A stretch of 64,000 nucleotides of DNA from positions 1 to 64,000 of the forward strand of contig PKCI01000098.1 in NCBI GenBank assembly GCA_002862135.1, in the 5' to 3' direction. Of this stretch, positions 54,155 through 63,730 are shown piece after piece. The first letter of the stretch is position 1; every line of letters starts with the position of its first letter. This DNA comes from Verrucomicrobiota bacterium (GTDB lineage Bacteria; Verrucomicrobiota; Verrucomicrobiia; Verrucomicrobiales; DEV007). A model generated the notes under the pieces. That model saw only the letters and a program-made list of their open reading frames with translations, did no database searches and had not been told where the DNA came from. The position numbers and the translations under genes were made by a program.

Positions 54155-54231
54155 CGGGACGTGGCGCAGTCTGGTAGCGCACCACAATGGGGTTGTGGGG
54201 GTCGCTGGTTCGAATCCAGTCGTCCCGACCA
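54155..54231 (+). tRNA. tRNA-Pro (anticodon GGG)
   Basis: A full cloverleaf of 77 nt with encoded CCA. The acceptor arms CGGGACG and CGTCCCG pair fully. The D stem is GCGC/GCGC, the anticodon stem CCACA/TGTGG with the 7-nt loop ATGGGGT (anticodon GGG, reading CCC and CCU), and the T arm GCTGG-TTCGAAT-CCAGT with one G-U pair. An upstream 6-bp hairpin (TGTGAA/TTCACA at 54100-54117) lies before it. A short T run follows the CCA and may end the transcript. Confidence 0.96.
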
Positions 54232-54302
54232 TTTTTCAACACCGCTACTGGCAGAGCGCGATAAGAACTGTTTGAAAAGCCTTTTTGCAATGGCTCAGTG
54301 AG

Positions 54303-55448
54303 ATGACAGCGAAACATGTTTTAATTAAACTCGCCCAGCCATCGCTGCGAAATGTTGTATTCCAGCGACTTTCAGAAAACTTAGGAAGGGCACTAAGGCT
54401 CCCTTCCAAGCAAACGATTCGGAGCGAAATCCCTCCTACGAGGAAACTCGCTGAGTCGGCCGAAAGTATCCCCAACCTCCAACCGCTCACCATTCACCTT
54501 AGCCCAAAATTCTCAGGTGAAAGCAAGCAATTGAACCGCCTAGGTGAAATCAATTTATACACCGTAAAGAACGCTCGCCTCTACACCGATCTCCGCAACA
54601 GACGGCTGATCTGGAATAAGGAGACCTCCACTCTGCTCACCCCAATCTCTTACCACTATTTTGAGGACTCTGCACCAAATCCCCGGCCACTTCGTCCCGT
54701 CCACCGGGTCAAGGGAAGGTCTATCTGCCTTTGGAACGGCGGCGCAGCAGAAAACTACTTTCATTGGATGCATGATGTCATCGCTCCGATAGCGCTAGCA
54801 TCTGACCAGGGTGTTGCGATAAATTTCGATGATTACTTGCTGCCGTGGAGCTCATCGCAATTTCAAACTGAAACCTTGCAGCAGCTAGGAATTAAGCTGA
54901 GGGACTGCCTTAGCTATCTAAAATTCAACTGGATAGATGCTGAGGAGGTTTCTTTTATCTCTTCGACCCGCTTCGGAGCTTTGGGATGTCATTTTTCAAA
55001 ACCCGCCATTGAATCTCTCCGAGCACTCTGGATTCCTGAATCCAAACAATCAGGAGAGCGATTGATCTACATTACGCGACGGGATGCAAAGACCAGAAAA
55101 GTTGAAAACGAGGAGGAAATCCTGTCGTTTCTTGAACCCCTAGGCTTTGAGGCAATGGAACTGGCTAGCATGTCGGTTGCGGAACAAGCATCTTTGTTCC
55201 AATCCTGCAAAGTTGTAGTTGCTCCCCACGGAGCTGCCCTGGCAAATCTCGCCTTCGCCTCTCCCCACTGTCACATAATTGAACTCTTCCCCCCAAATTG
55301 GGTGACATCGCTGTACGCCAACCTCGCACGCACAGTGGGCTGCTATTACCATTTTGTGATTGGAGAACAACTAGGCCGGAATCAAAGCGCATACCACGTT
55401 CCGCTGGATCGACTAAAGCCCCTCGCACGCGACAGTCTTGGAATGTAA
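54303..55448 (+). CDS. Glycosyltransferase family 61 (DUF563) protein
   Basis: A 381-residue protein. It carries the GT61 marks WNGGAAENYFHWMHDVIAP (about 144-162) and the late APHGAALANLAFASPH with IIELFPPNW after it. A TTG start at 54285 is possible, but the ATG at 54303 is the likely start. GT61 enzymes transfer sugars such as xylose or other pentoses onto glycans; substrate and product here are unknown. It stands alone after the tRNA gene. A role in surface polysaccharide building is inferred from the family. No membrane helix is seen. Confidence 0.85.
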   Translation: MTAKHVLIKLAQPSLRNVVFQRLSENLGRALRLPSKQTIRSEIPPTRKLAESAESIPNLQPLTIHLSPKFSGESKQLNRLGEINLYTVKNARLYTDLRNRRLIWNKETSTLLTPISYHYFEDSAPNPRPLRPVHRVKGRSICLWNGGAAENYFHWMHDVIAPIALASDQGVAINFDDYLLPWSSSQFQTETLQQLGIKLRDCLSYLKFNWIDAEEVSFISSTRFGALGCHFSKPAIESLRALWIPESKQSGERLIYITRRDAKTRKVENEEEILSFLEPLGFEAMELASMSVAEQASLFQSCKVVVAPHGAALANLAFASPHCHIIELFPPNWVTSLYANLARTVGCYYHFVIGEQLGRNQSAYHVPLDRLKPLARDSLGM

Positions 55449-55631
55449 CCGAGTGCACCCTCATTCGGAATCCTTTTTGGTGCCTCCCCTAACCCAAAAC
55501 TTCTAACCTCTCCGAATCATCTTTCCCGGAATCGTCTTTCCCGGTCCCCCCCTTGACGCTCCATCTCAGGCTCAGCTTGGATTCACGCCCTGAATTTTGG
55601 AAATCATGAAATAGAGATTACAGACAGGTTT

Positions 55632-56056
55632 TTGTCGGTTCATACCATAAAAAGCATTTCGATACCTGAAACACACCCAGACCCTGCTTCGGCAAACTTG
55701 CCATCCACCAGTTCCCACTGGCCGGAAACCGAGAAAAAGATCCAGATAAAATGCATAGCAGCCATTTTTAACGGCATCGACACTCACATCTTCAAGCCCC
55801 GCCGCGAGCCAGTTAGAACCGGCTTTGCCGTCAGTCCCAGGGGCTACCTCGTAACCTGCTACCACGTCATCCACGAAGCCGAACGCATTGTTGTATGCTC
55901 GCTGAACGCAGCCTTGCCGCTCAGGTTGCCGCCCTCGACCCTCGCAACAATCTCGCTATCATAAAAGGGGGCTGGAACGGCTCTTTATCCCTCCAGTCGC
56001 ATTCTCGCGACCTCGCGCTATATTCGAGACGCGGTGGCAAAGCGAAAACAGCCTGA
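55632..56056 (+). pseudogene. Decayed trypsin-like serine protease (S1C/HtrA-type) fragment
   Basis: The first frame (55632-55964) reads RTGFAVSPRGYLVTCYHVIHEAERIVV, which matches the strand and catalytic His loop of trypsin-like S1C proteases. The reading then leaves the family and stops. In another frame, from about 55900, the text continues as LAAQVAALDPRNNLAIIKGGW, which corresponds to the segment around the catalytic Asp (normally D-x2-NDLALLK). A single-base shift near 55890-55910 therefore breaks the gene. The Asp motif is also degraded (NNLA rather than NDLA) and the nucleophile Ser region is missing; the frame ends at 56056 inside the start of the next gene. This is a truncated remnant rather than a working protease. 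Confidence 0.7.
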
Positions 56057-59000
56057 AGGCGAACCCGGGCGCCGACCTTCCCCCGAGAGCATCCTGCGCT
56101 GGCTGATCAGATTCCTGATCAGATCAGTCAGTTTCGGTGTGATCACGCTGATCCTCGCCTGTCTCATTGCCTGGATTAGTTACGTCAATCGAACCCGCAT
56201 CGTAAACGAAGTCCTCGACCGTTACGTCGAGCCATTTGAAGCATCGATGGAGTCCATCGACCTCTGGCCACTTGGCGAGGTCAAAATCAAGAATCTGACC
56301 CTCTCCCCGAAGGGCACCGCTTCCGATTCTTTGCTGGCATCCGTTCCAGACCTCCACCTCACCTACGACTTTCAACAGCTGCGCGACCAGCAACGGTTGC
56401 AATCCGTCCGAATTCACCAACCGGACATCAACATCAACCAGGATCACATCGATGCACTGACCCGGGCCCAGCCTTCCGAGCCGTCAGGAAAAATCGATCT
56501 CGGCGCGTTTGATCTCTTCACCGAAGCTCTCGAAATCATGGGAGGCAATGTCATTGTTAAACTCCCCACCTTTGCGACCGTTCAAACCGAACTCGACTTT
56601 CAAAGCGAGCGGCTTACCTTCACCGAAGACGGACTCACCGAATCGCCCCTCTCCATCAATCTTAAGAATCTGCGCGTCGCCGAACGAGGGACCCTTGGCA
56701 ACGTTTCGGTCACGTTTCACCTCGGACGCGATCTGAAGACTTTCGACGTCACCGAGATCTCCCTCGATTCCCTTACCACTGAAATCACACCAGACTGGAT
56801 CGAGGCTCAGGAAGCTCGCGAACAGGTGGCAGCTGCCAGCAATGATTCGAGAGAGTTCAGTGAAGCACCCGCCCCTGTTGAATTGATCATCCGGAATGTC
56901 CACGTGGGCGACTCCTCGATTTCCGTCACCGGATTTGATGGAACGGACGGTCTACCCTCATTTCCTGACATCGCCTTCGACACTCATTTTGAAGGAAAGA
57001 ACTTTTGCTTCTCCAACGGCCGGTGGACGAGTAATGAGCCCGTAAACCTTACTCTCTCCAACGTGACTCTGGGAACCGGGCACACCCAGTTGCTCACCGT
57101 TGATCAACTGGAGCTCTCAGCCAACTCGCTCGAGTCACTAGTCCACGACCAAACCGTGGACACAGCGACCATCGAAGGAATCGACGTCTTCATCTCCGAC
57201 GCCTCCCTGGATCGGCTCAGGACAGAACGGGAAACAACTGAAGCGGAAGAAACGAGTGACCAGTCCGCCTCCCCTTCCCCCTGGACGCTGGGGAGCCTGA
57301 CCCTCTCCGAAGGCAACTTTATCCTCCGCGACGCAAGCTTTGCCAACCAGCCGGCTGCGGAAATGGAAGCCCGCTTCAACGCCACCCTGTCGGCTCTGAA
57401 TTTCAGCAGTGAAGGTTTCACCTCTGAAGGAAACCAAATTCTTGAGCTGAATCAGGCCCGAGTCAGAGCTCCCGGATCCGATCCTTCAGAGACTCCGCTT
57501 CTGTCTTTCAAACTCGGCACGCTTTCCGGCAAATGGTCCGAATTCGACTTCGACAATACGATTCAGTCCGTCACCCTGTTTGAACCTTCCATTAATTTGA
57601 CCAATGCATCGCTGGGAAACTGGCTTCAGCCCGGGCCTTCCTCAAGAGAGTCCGGCCCGATTAACTGGCCGGTTTACAGGATTGTCGATCTACAGGTCGA
57701 CCGTGGCAACCTTGTGGCGGACTCAAGCTTCGCCGAAGGGATAGTGCCCAAGATCCATTCCGACTTCTCCATCAAAACTCAAGACGACGCCGACAATCCA
57801 TTCTCATACCTACTCAAGCTGAGCGACTTTAATCTCCGCAACCACCCGGTCTATTACGAGCCGGCAGGACCTCCAGATCCGTCGACCTTCGGCCCGAACG
57901 GTAAACCGGTCGTCAACTTCACCCCGGTAGCAGAGGAGGAGGTCATTAAGATCCGAGAAATCGAAGTTCACGCGAATGCAAGCGGCGTCCAGCGCGACCG
58001 GAAGGTCGATAAGGTAAAAGTCAGTGGCGCCCTGCTTCGCGTCGGCGAAGGACTCAAATCTATCGCAGAGACTTCCTCCAAATCTGAAGATAAAAAAGAA
58101 GAACAGCCTCGGGCAGCCGTCGAAGAGAAACTTCCCGAGTGGCTCCTCAGCGAAGTTGAGATCACGCAAAGCCAGGTCGAGTTCGACGCGCTCATTCCGC
58201 AGATCAACGGCCTCCAGTTTGCCATCGAAACAAACCTGTCAGATGTGCCACTTTCGATCGACGGCCTCATCACCCAGGACAAGCTTCAGAAAGTCGAGCT
58301 TGCCGGCATCGAGATCAAAGATCCTTATAATTCCTTCATTACCGTCGCCTTTCTCCCGACCATCTTTGTTGAGTTTTCTCTCGCAGGCCTCGCCAACCAG
58401 GAGATTGAAAAGATCGACTTGATCAATCCGGCCCTGCATGTTGGTCAGGGTCTCTTCTGGTGGGTCGACTACCAGCGCAACTTCCGCTCCCAGAATGAAG
58501 GTGTCAGTGTCGGCATCGAAGAAGGTAGCAGATTCACTTCCGATCCGCCGCTGCCGGTTCCAGAGCTGGACCAAACACGTCGAAGCACCCCCGACTGGGT
58601 CATCAAGACCATCAATGCGACCGCTGGAAAGATCGTCATTGCTCCTACTGGTGTCCCCATTGGCATAGTCCCCTTTCCCTTCAACGCGACGACAAACATG
58701 AGGGGCGGGAATATCGATCTAAAGCTCACCATCCCCGGGGAAGACTACGTCTACGAGTTTCCCGAATACAAAGTGAACCTCTACGGTCTTACCGGTGACG
58801 TGCAGTTCAATGTGCCGGTAAAGAAAGTCGACAACAATCTGGTCCAGACGTTCACCCTGCGACGTGCCTTATGGAGGCAATATGAGGCTGAAGATCTCTA
58901 CCTGTCCGTCACCTTTGACTCCGAGGGTATCTATGGCAGCCTCGGCGGCAACGCCTACGACGGATACGTCGAGGGTCAGTTCAATTTCTACCTCAACGAT

Positions 59001-59498
59001 CCCGGCAAGTGGGACGCCTGGATCGCCGGTTCAAATTTCAATACCGGTCCGCTGACACGGGTGATTGTTCCCGACAATTTCCTCATGGAAGGCAACGTCT
59101 CCATGAAACTTATCTCTGAAGGGCGCGACAAGACACTCGGCAAAACGTCCGGTGAATTCTCCTCCACCTCTGCGGGATGGTTCGACATCACCAAGTTTGA
59201 TCAAATCCTCGAAGAAATGCCGCCAGAGTGGAGCAACCTCCAGCGCGAATTGACCAAGCTTGGTCTCATTGCCCTGAAACGATTTGATTATGAGCAGGGC
59301 GCCGGTAGTCTCTACCTGAATGGACGTGAGGGCGATCTTCAGCTCCGCTTCGCAGGCGAATACGGCACCCGCGAACTGAAGTTGCACCTTCACGACCAGC
59401 GCAATCCGGAGGCCAAAGCCGATGGACCCGGCGACGAACCTAACGAATCTCCTCCTGTGCCCGCGGCCGTGGCAAAACCTGTCGCAGCCAGCCGCTAA
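56034..59498 (+). CDS. YdbH-like intermembrane lipid transport protein (AsmA-like)
   Basis: An 1154-residue protein from a GTG start. One membrane helix (about 35-50, GVITLILACLIAWISYV) is followed by a very long beta-rich body made of repeated short strands, as in AsmA-like bridge proteins. The C-terminal region GLIALKRFDYEQGAGSLYLN and FAGEYGTRELKLHLHDQR resembles the YdbH C-terminus. Residues past 1125 are Pro/Ala-rich. YdbH in E. coli forms an inner-to-outer membrane groove for phospholipids with the lipoprotein YnbE. The gene directly downstream is a YnbE-like protein (8-nt gap), which strongly supports this assignment. The protein is longer than E. coli YdbH (about 880 aa). Confidence 0.75.
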   Translation: MAKRKQPEGEPGRRPSPESILRWLIRFLIRSVSFGVITLILACLIAWISYVNRTRIVNEVLDRYVEPFEASMESIDLWPLGEVKIKNLTLSPKGTASDSLLASVPDLHLTYDFQQLRDQQRLQSVRIHQPDININQDHIDALTRAQPSEPSGKIDLGAFDLFTEALEIMGGNVIVKLPTFATVQTELDFQSERLTFTEDGLTESPLSINLKNLRVAERGTLGNVSVTFHLGRDLKTFDVTEISLDSLTTEITPDWIEAQEAREQVAAASNDSREFSEAPAPVELIIRNVHVGDSSISVTGFDGTDGLPSFPDIAFDTHFEGKNFCFSNGRWTSNEPVNLTLSNVTLGTGHTQLLTVDQLELSANSLESLVHDQTVDTATIEGIDVFISDASLDRLRTERETTEAEETSDQSASPSPWTLGSLTLSEGNFILRDASFANQPAAEMEARFNATLSALNFSSEGFTSEGNQILELNQARVRAPGSDPSETPLLSFKLGTLSGKWSEFDFDNTIQSVTLFEPSINLTNASLGNWLQPGPSSRESGPINWPVYRIVDLQVDRGNLVADSSFAEGIVPKIHSDFSIKTQDDADNPFSYLLKLSDFNLRNHPVYYEPAGPPDPSTFGPNGKPVVNFTPVAEEEVIKIREIEVHANASGVQRDRKVDKVKVSGALLRVGEGLKSIAETSSKSEDKKEEQPRAAVEEKLPEWLLSEVEITQSQVEFDALIPQINGLQFAIETNLSDVPLSIDGLITQDKLQKVELAGIEIKDPYNSFITVAFLPTIFVEFSLAGLANQEIEKIDLINPALHVGQGLFWWVDYQRNFRSQNEGVSVGIEEGSRFTSDPPLPVPELDQTRRSTPDWVIKTINATAGKIVIAPTGVPIGIVPFPFNATTNMRGGNIDLKLTIPGEDYVYEFPEYKVNLYGLTGDVQFNVPVKKVDNNLVQTFTLRRALWRQYEAEDLYLSVTFDSEGIYGSLGGNAYDGYVEGQFNFYLNDPGKWDAWIAGSNFNTGPLTRVIVPDNFLMEGNVSMKLISEGRDKTLGKTSGEFSSTSAGWFDITKFDQILEEMPPEWSNLQRELTKLGLIALKRFDYEQGAGSLYLNGREGDLQLRFAGEYGTRELKLHLHDQRNPEAKADGPGDEPNESPPVPAAVAKPVAASR

Positions 59499-59506
59499 AG
59501 ATCGAA

Positions 59507-60049
59507 ATGACAGCCCTACGAACACGGAACCGAAACATCTCCGCCCTCGCCGTCGCGATGGCAGGAGCTCCCGTGCTCACTTCCTGCGTACCGACCTTCG
59601 ACGTCGACGTCAACACGCCTGAACCAATAAAGGTCGACCTGTCCATGGACGTCCACGTTTACCAGCACGGCGGTTCTGACAAGGAGAATACCGAGAAGCA
59701 GGCCTCCTACCGAGCCACCATGGATTCACGCCGCGACCGCATGGCCGAGATCCAGGAGCTCAAAAACAACCGCTTAGTCGGGGAAAATCACCTCGGAAAA
59801 CTTACCCTGCGCAACCGGCCGGCCGGCGAATATGGCGACTACGTCGAGGACACCGTCGAAGACGAAAATCGCGACCGTGAATTCCTGATGCGTCACGAAG
59901 CTGAAGACAAAGGCGTCGCTCTCGCTAGCATTCGTGAGGAGCAATGGCATCACTGGCAACGCAAATCGTTCCCCGGTGAATGGATCGAAGTCGATGCCAC
60001 GGACGGCAATGGATACGAATGGCAGCAGAAGCAGGCCGCTGACCAGTAA
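59507..60049 (+). CDS. YnbE-YdbL-like fusion lipoprotein
   Basis: A 180-residue lipoprotein. The signal sequence ends in the lipobox LTSC with Cys27. Residues 27-55 (CVPTFDVDVNTPEPIKVDL) match the short E. coli lipoprotein YnbE (C-x-P-x-I-x-V-x3-P-x-E-P-I pattern). Residues about 75-165 match YdbL/DUF1318: VGENHLGKLTLRN, EDENRDREFLM, then EQWHHWQRKSFPGEWIEV. In E. coli YdbH, YnbE and YdbL are three neighbouring genes; here the last two seem joined in one chain. YnbE-type segments pair with the open end of YdbH by strand addition, and YdbL modulates this. It is 8 nt downstream of the YdbH-like gene. Confidence 0.78.
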   Translation: MTALRTRNRNISALAVAMAGAPVLTSCVPTFDVDVNTPEPIKVDLSMDVHVYQHGGSDKENTEKQASYRATMDSRRDRMAEIQELKNNRLVGENHLGKLTLRNRPAGEYGDYVEDTVEDENRDREFLMRHEAEDKGVALASIREEQWHHWQRKSFPGEWIEVDATDGNGYEWQQKQAADQ

Positions 60050-60128
60050 CAACTGGCCGCACTTGGCTCGAATAATCCCCTGGCAGATTACTGGTTCGCT
60101 ATTAAACAGGACTGTCTGGCAAAAGTTG

Positions 60129-60300
60129 GTTCGCGAACAAGTTGAGCCAAGATTTTGTGGGTAGGCGGGCGACTGGGAGCGAAGCCGGCTTCGTGGCTCG
60201 ACACGCAACACCGCCACGGGGAATTGTGGTCAACTTGAGAAATCAATACGGGCGAAGCGAGCAAATTAGAAAACCAAAACTAGCAAAGTTGTTTGCGAAC
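60129..60300. repeat. 12-bp inverted repeat pair bounding a 172-bp segment
   Basis: GTTCGCGAACAA at 60129-60140 and TTGTTTGCGAAC at 60289-60300 are inverted copies with one mismatch. GTTCGCGAAC is itself palindromic. An inner pair, CAAGTTGA and TCAACTTG, lies inside. The layout resembles a small non-autonomous element or a folded RNA, but no transposase or target duplication is seen. Confidence 0.5.
60180..60193. repeat. 14-bp perfect palindrome
   Basis: CGAAGCCGGCTTCG is a perfect palindrome inside the inverted-repeat segment. A nearby pair CGTGGC (60192-60197) and GCCACG (60213-60218) could form a second hairpin overlapping it. No T tract follows on either strand, so it is not a standard terminator. 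Confidence 0.65.
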
Positions 60301-60394
60301 ACAGGTTTGGCAGATAGTCTAGCTGCTGCAAATAGCATCTAGAAGAACACCCTCTGTCCCTGCTGATAAAAGCACACTGCTAACGCAACATTCC

Positions 60395-62431
60395 ATGCGA
60401 CAAATCTTGGTCACATCTGCTCTGCCCTACGCCAATGGCCCGATCCACATCGGCCACTTGGTCGAGTATTTGCAAACTGATATCTGGGTGCGTTTTCAGA
60501 AGATGATGGGCAACCGTTGCATCTACATCTGTGCCGACGACACCCACGGCACAGCTATTTCCCTCCGCGCTCAAAAAGAAGGACGCAGCGAAGAGGATCT
60601 CATCGCTGAAATGAGCGAAGCTCACCAGCGTGACTTTGCCGGCTTCAACATCAAGTTTGATAATTATGGCTCCACCAACAGCGAAGAAAGTCGCAAATTC
60701 TGTCACGAAATCTGGCAGTCCCTGCGCGAGGCCGACATGGTCGTGGAACAAGACATCGACCAACTCTTCGACGTCGAGAGAGGCGTCTTCCTGGCCGACC
60801 GTTTTGTCCGCGGGACCTGCCCGGTTTGCGGCTCAGAAGACCAGCCCGGTGACAACTGCGACAAGTGCAACGCCACCTACTCTCCAGCGGAACTGATCGA
60901 TCCGGTCAGTAGCTTGTCAGGATCAACCCCCGAGATTCGCTCCGCGAAACATCTCTTCGTGCAGATTGAAAAGCTGCATGACTTTCTCGCTGAATGGACC
61001 CAGTCCGGCACCCTGCCACCTGAAAGCGCCAACTACCTCAAAAATTTCTTTCTCAACGAACCACTCCGCGACTGGGATATTTCCCGCCCTGGCCCCTATT
61101 TCGGTTTCGAGATTCCGGATTCTCCCGGCAACTACTGGTATGTATGGTTCGATGCCCCGATTGGTTACATCGGCTCCACCCAGCAGTGGTGCGATACCAA
61201 TGGCGAGAAGATCGAAGACTGGTGGAAAAGCGACCAGACCGAAATTCACCATTTCATTGGTAAGGATATTCAGTATTTCCACACCCTCTTCTGGCCGGCC
61301 ATGCTCAAGACGGCAGGATTCTCTTTGCCGACAAAAGTGCACATCCATGGCTTTCTCACCGTCGATGGCGAAAAGATGTCCAAGTCCCGCGGGACCTTTG
61401 TCGAAGCGTCCAAGTATCTCGAGCACCTCGACCCTAGCTACCTGCGCTATTACTACGCGACGAGGCTGTCCTCCAAGGTCGAAGATCTCGACCTCAATCC
61501 CAATGAGTTCGTTTCCAAGATCAACAGCGACCTCGTCGGCAAGGTGGTTAACCTAGCCAGTCGCACGGCGAAGTTCATCAAGGATACCGGGCTCTCCGCC
61601 GAATACCCTGACGATGGCGGGCTCTTCGAAAATTTTGCCGGACTCGGCAGCGAAATTGCCGAAGCCTACGAGGCCGGCGACTTCAGCAAGGCGATGCGCA
61701 TGATCATGGAACTGGCAGATCAGGCCAATCCCTTCGTCGAGAACAACGCTCCCTGGGAGCTCCGCAAAGATCCTGACAAAGCACAAGAGCTGCAGGATGT
61801 CTGCACTGTGGCCCTCAATCTTTTCCGAACACTCGTTATCTACCTCTCTCCGGTCCTTCCCAACCTTGCAGAGAAAGCCGGCGAACTGCTCGGTGAAGAC
61901 CTGAACTCATGGGAACTCGCCCAGAACCCGGTCACCAGACGCTCGATTGCGAAGTTCAAGCACATGATGCAACGCGTCGACCCGAAAAAAATCGAAGCCA
62001 TGATCGAAGAATCCAAGGAAGAGAACGAAGCCGAAATCAACAGCCTGCCGGCTGGCAACTGGGACGATTCCGATGAAGCCATCAAGGCTGACCCGATCGC
62101 CGACGAGATCTCCATCGACGATTTCTTCAAGTCCGACCTGCGCGTTGCCCGCATCGTGGCCGCCAACGAAGTGCCCGAAGCCCGCAAGCTGGTTCAGCTC
62201 ACCCTGAACCTTGGCGGAGACGAAACCCGCAACGTGTTTGCCGGGATCAAATCCGCCTACCAGCCCGAGGAACTCGTCGGACGCCTCGTTGTCATGGTCG
62301 CCAACCTCGCGCCGCGCAAGATGAAGTTCGGTGTCAGCGAAGGCATGATCGTTGCCAGTGGTCCCGGCGGGAAAGACATCTTCCTGCTCTCACCGGATGA
62401 TGGTGCCGTGCCCGGTCAGCGCGTGGGATAA
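60395..62431 (+). CDS. metG: Methionine--tRNA ligase
   Basis: A 678-residue class I synthetase. The HIGH motif is exact (HIGH, residues 18-21), the zinc knuckle is [17 protein letters not shown] (about 146-162), and the catalytic loop is KMSKSRG (about 329-335). The anticodon-binding helical domain covers about 370-540. A C-terminal OB-fold tRNA-binding domain (about 575-678, [19 protein letters not shown]) aids dimerisation and tRNA affinity. It charges tRNA-Met for initiation and elongation. The protein is complete. Confidence 0.98.
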   Translation: MRQILVTSALPYANGPIHIGHLVEYLQTDIWVRFQKMMGNRCIYICADDTHGTAISLRAQKEGRSEEDLIAEMSEAHQRDFAGFNIKFDNYGSTNSEESRKFCHEIWQSLREADMVVEQDIDQLFDVERGVFLADRFVRGTCPVCGSEDQPGDNCDKCNATYSPAELIDPVSSLSGSTPEIRSAKHLFVQIEKLHDFLAEWTQSGTLPPESANYLKNFFLNEPLRDWDISRPGPYFGFEIPDSPGNYWYVWFDAPIGYIGSTQQWCDTNGEKIEDWWKSDQTEIHHFIGKDIQYFHTLFWPAMLKTAGFSLPTKVHIHGFLTVDGEKMSKSRGTFVEASKYLEHLDPSYLRYYYATRLSSKVEDLDLNPNEFVSKINSDLVGKVVNLASRTAKFIKDTGLSAEYPDDGGLFENFAGLGSEIAEAYEAGDFSKAMRMIMELADQANPFVENNAPWELRKDPDKAQELQDVCTVALNLFRTLVIYLSPVLPNLAEKAGELLGEDLNSWELAQNPVTRRSIAKFKHMMQRVDPKKIEAMIEESKEENEAEINSLPAGNWDDSDEAIKADPIADEISIDDFFKSDLRVARIVAANEVPEARKLVQLTLNLGGDETRNVFAGIKSAYQPEELVGRLVVMVANLAPRKMKFGVSEGMIVASGPGGKDIFLLSPDDGAVPGQRVG

Positions 62432-62677
62432 GACGCTTCTCAATCATCTTCATTGTTCGCTTTCTGGAACGATCTGGGGTGGGATTTCATCTTCGCTTAC
62501 GATCGCTTGGTCCACTGCCCGCGCTCTCAGACGATGATTTCCGTCTTCTGGTGAATCCGAGTATCGCCCGCTGACTTTCCACCCGCCCCTCCTCCCTTCG
62601 CAAATCTCGTCGCACAATCTGTGTCAAATAACGGTTTGGGGTTTTCCTCCCGCAATTCAGGGCGATAATGCGCCATC

Positions 62678-63706
62678 GTGAGTTTTCAGCTAAAGAAGAA
62701 AAAGTTCTACCCCGTGACCTCAGGGCTATCGAGCTACCTCGACCACTTCCAGCGGTCGTTTGACATTCCCGTGGTCTACGAAGACCTGCACCGCTTCTCC
62801 CAGCTTTTCCCACTCTACGACCGCGATGGTAAAGACACTCTCTGGAAGACTGTTCACTATGAGCCCTCCATTCGCGAGGAACTCAGCCAGAAACTGATCC
62901 GTATCTACTCGCTGATCAAAACTAACGATATCCGCGCGGGCGATCACCTCGTCATGGAGCGAGTTGACTTCTGCGACTTCGGCAACTCACGGCCCTTCCG
63001 CGTCCGTATCGTGAATCAATACAACGATAACTACGATCACTTTTACGTGAAGATTGCGGATGCCTCGCGAATCTATGGCCTCGAGCTCGAACACATTCTC
63101 TCCCCGAATCGAATCAACTACCTCGTCAATGGAGACACGCTGATCGAGGAACACATTGCCGGTGTTCCTGGGGATGTCTTCATTCGAGATTACTTCGAGC
63201 GCGACGAGACCAACCTCACACGCGTGGCTAAGGAGTTCATCAAGTTCAACGAGCGCTCCTTCACCCGCCTCCTCGGCGACATGCGAAGCTACAACTACGT
63301 GGTCGACATCACGCCCGACTTCGAGGACGCCCAATACCGTGTCAGGGCTATCGACTTTGACCAGCAGAGCTACGAGGGTTACAAGGAGATGTATCTCCCC
63401 CAGTTCTTTTTCGAGAACGCCCTTGTGGTCGAGCTTTGCACCAAGCGGATCAACTTCCAGACTCGCAAGCAATACCAAGATGAGGAACGCACTCTCATCC
63501 GGCGCCGCTGCCGACTCGCCCGTGGTCGTCTCGCTGCTTTCTGGGAAGCCATGTGCGACGTGGAAATCGCGCCCGAGGAGCATGTCCTGCAATTGCGAGA
63601 ACAGCTGAACCAATACCACAGTTCGGAGGCTTTCTCAGAATGCGAAACCATGGGCCAACTTGTCCGCCAAAATGTCGAGGTAACGCTCGTCAAGGCGGAC
63701 CTCTGA
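62678..63706 (+). CDS. Conserved-looking protein of unknown function
   Basis: A 342-residue cytosolic protein from a GTG start (MSFQLKKKKFYPVTSG). No signal or membrane helix. It contains RDYFERDETNLTRVAKEFIKF-type text (about 171-191), a NYVVDITPDFEDAQYRVRAI segment, and DFDQQSYEG (about 225-233), a D-F-D pattern that could bind metal as in kinase-like or aminoglycoside-phosphotransferase-like folds. The C-terminal third is basic and helical. I do not recognise the family; the kinase-like reading is only a guess. It precedes the broken methyltransferase by 24 nt in the same direction. Confidence 0.7.
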   Translation: MSFQLKKKKFYPVTSGLSSYLDHFQRSFDIPVVYEDLHRFSQLFPLYDRDGKDTLWKTVHYEPSIREELSQKLIRIYSLIKTNDIRAGDHLVMERVDFCDFGNSRPFRVRIVNQYNDNYDHFYVKIADASRIYGLELEHILSPNRINYLVNGDTLIEEHIAGVPGDVFIRDYFERDETNLTRVAKEFIKFNERSFTRLLGDMRSYNYVVDITPDFEDAQYRVRAIDFDQQSYEGYKEMYLPQFFFENALVVELCTKRINFQTRKQYQDEERTLIRRRCRLARGRLAAFWEAMCDVEIAPEEHVLQLREQLNQYHSSEAFSECETMGQLVRQNVEVTLVKADL

Positions 63707-63730
63707 GCATTAATCTCGCGGCTTTTTTTG

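Larger units (their letters stand above)
60050..60394. other. Non-coding gap with inverted repeats, no gene seen
   Basis: A 345-nt region before metG. I find no convincing gene; the short open frames here lack protein-like composition. It does contain a compact set of inverted repeats (see the two repeat entries). It probably also holds the metG promoter, which I could not define. Confidence 0.5.

Noticed and set aside
55449-55631. Near-repeat TCTTTCCCGG (two copies) after the GT61 gene as a regulatory repeat
   Set aside because: Only 10 nt and two copies in a pyrimidine-rich stretch; could easily be chance, and no hairpin forms.
60142-60342. A 66-codon frame before metG
   Set aside because: It covers the inverted-repeat segment and has no start signal or protein-like pattern; the structure of the DNA explains it better.
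62432-62677. Possible gene or terminator in the gap after metG
   Set aside because: No frame with natural composition and no hairpin followed by T residues; nothing to report.
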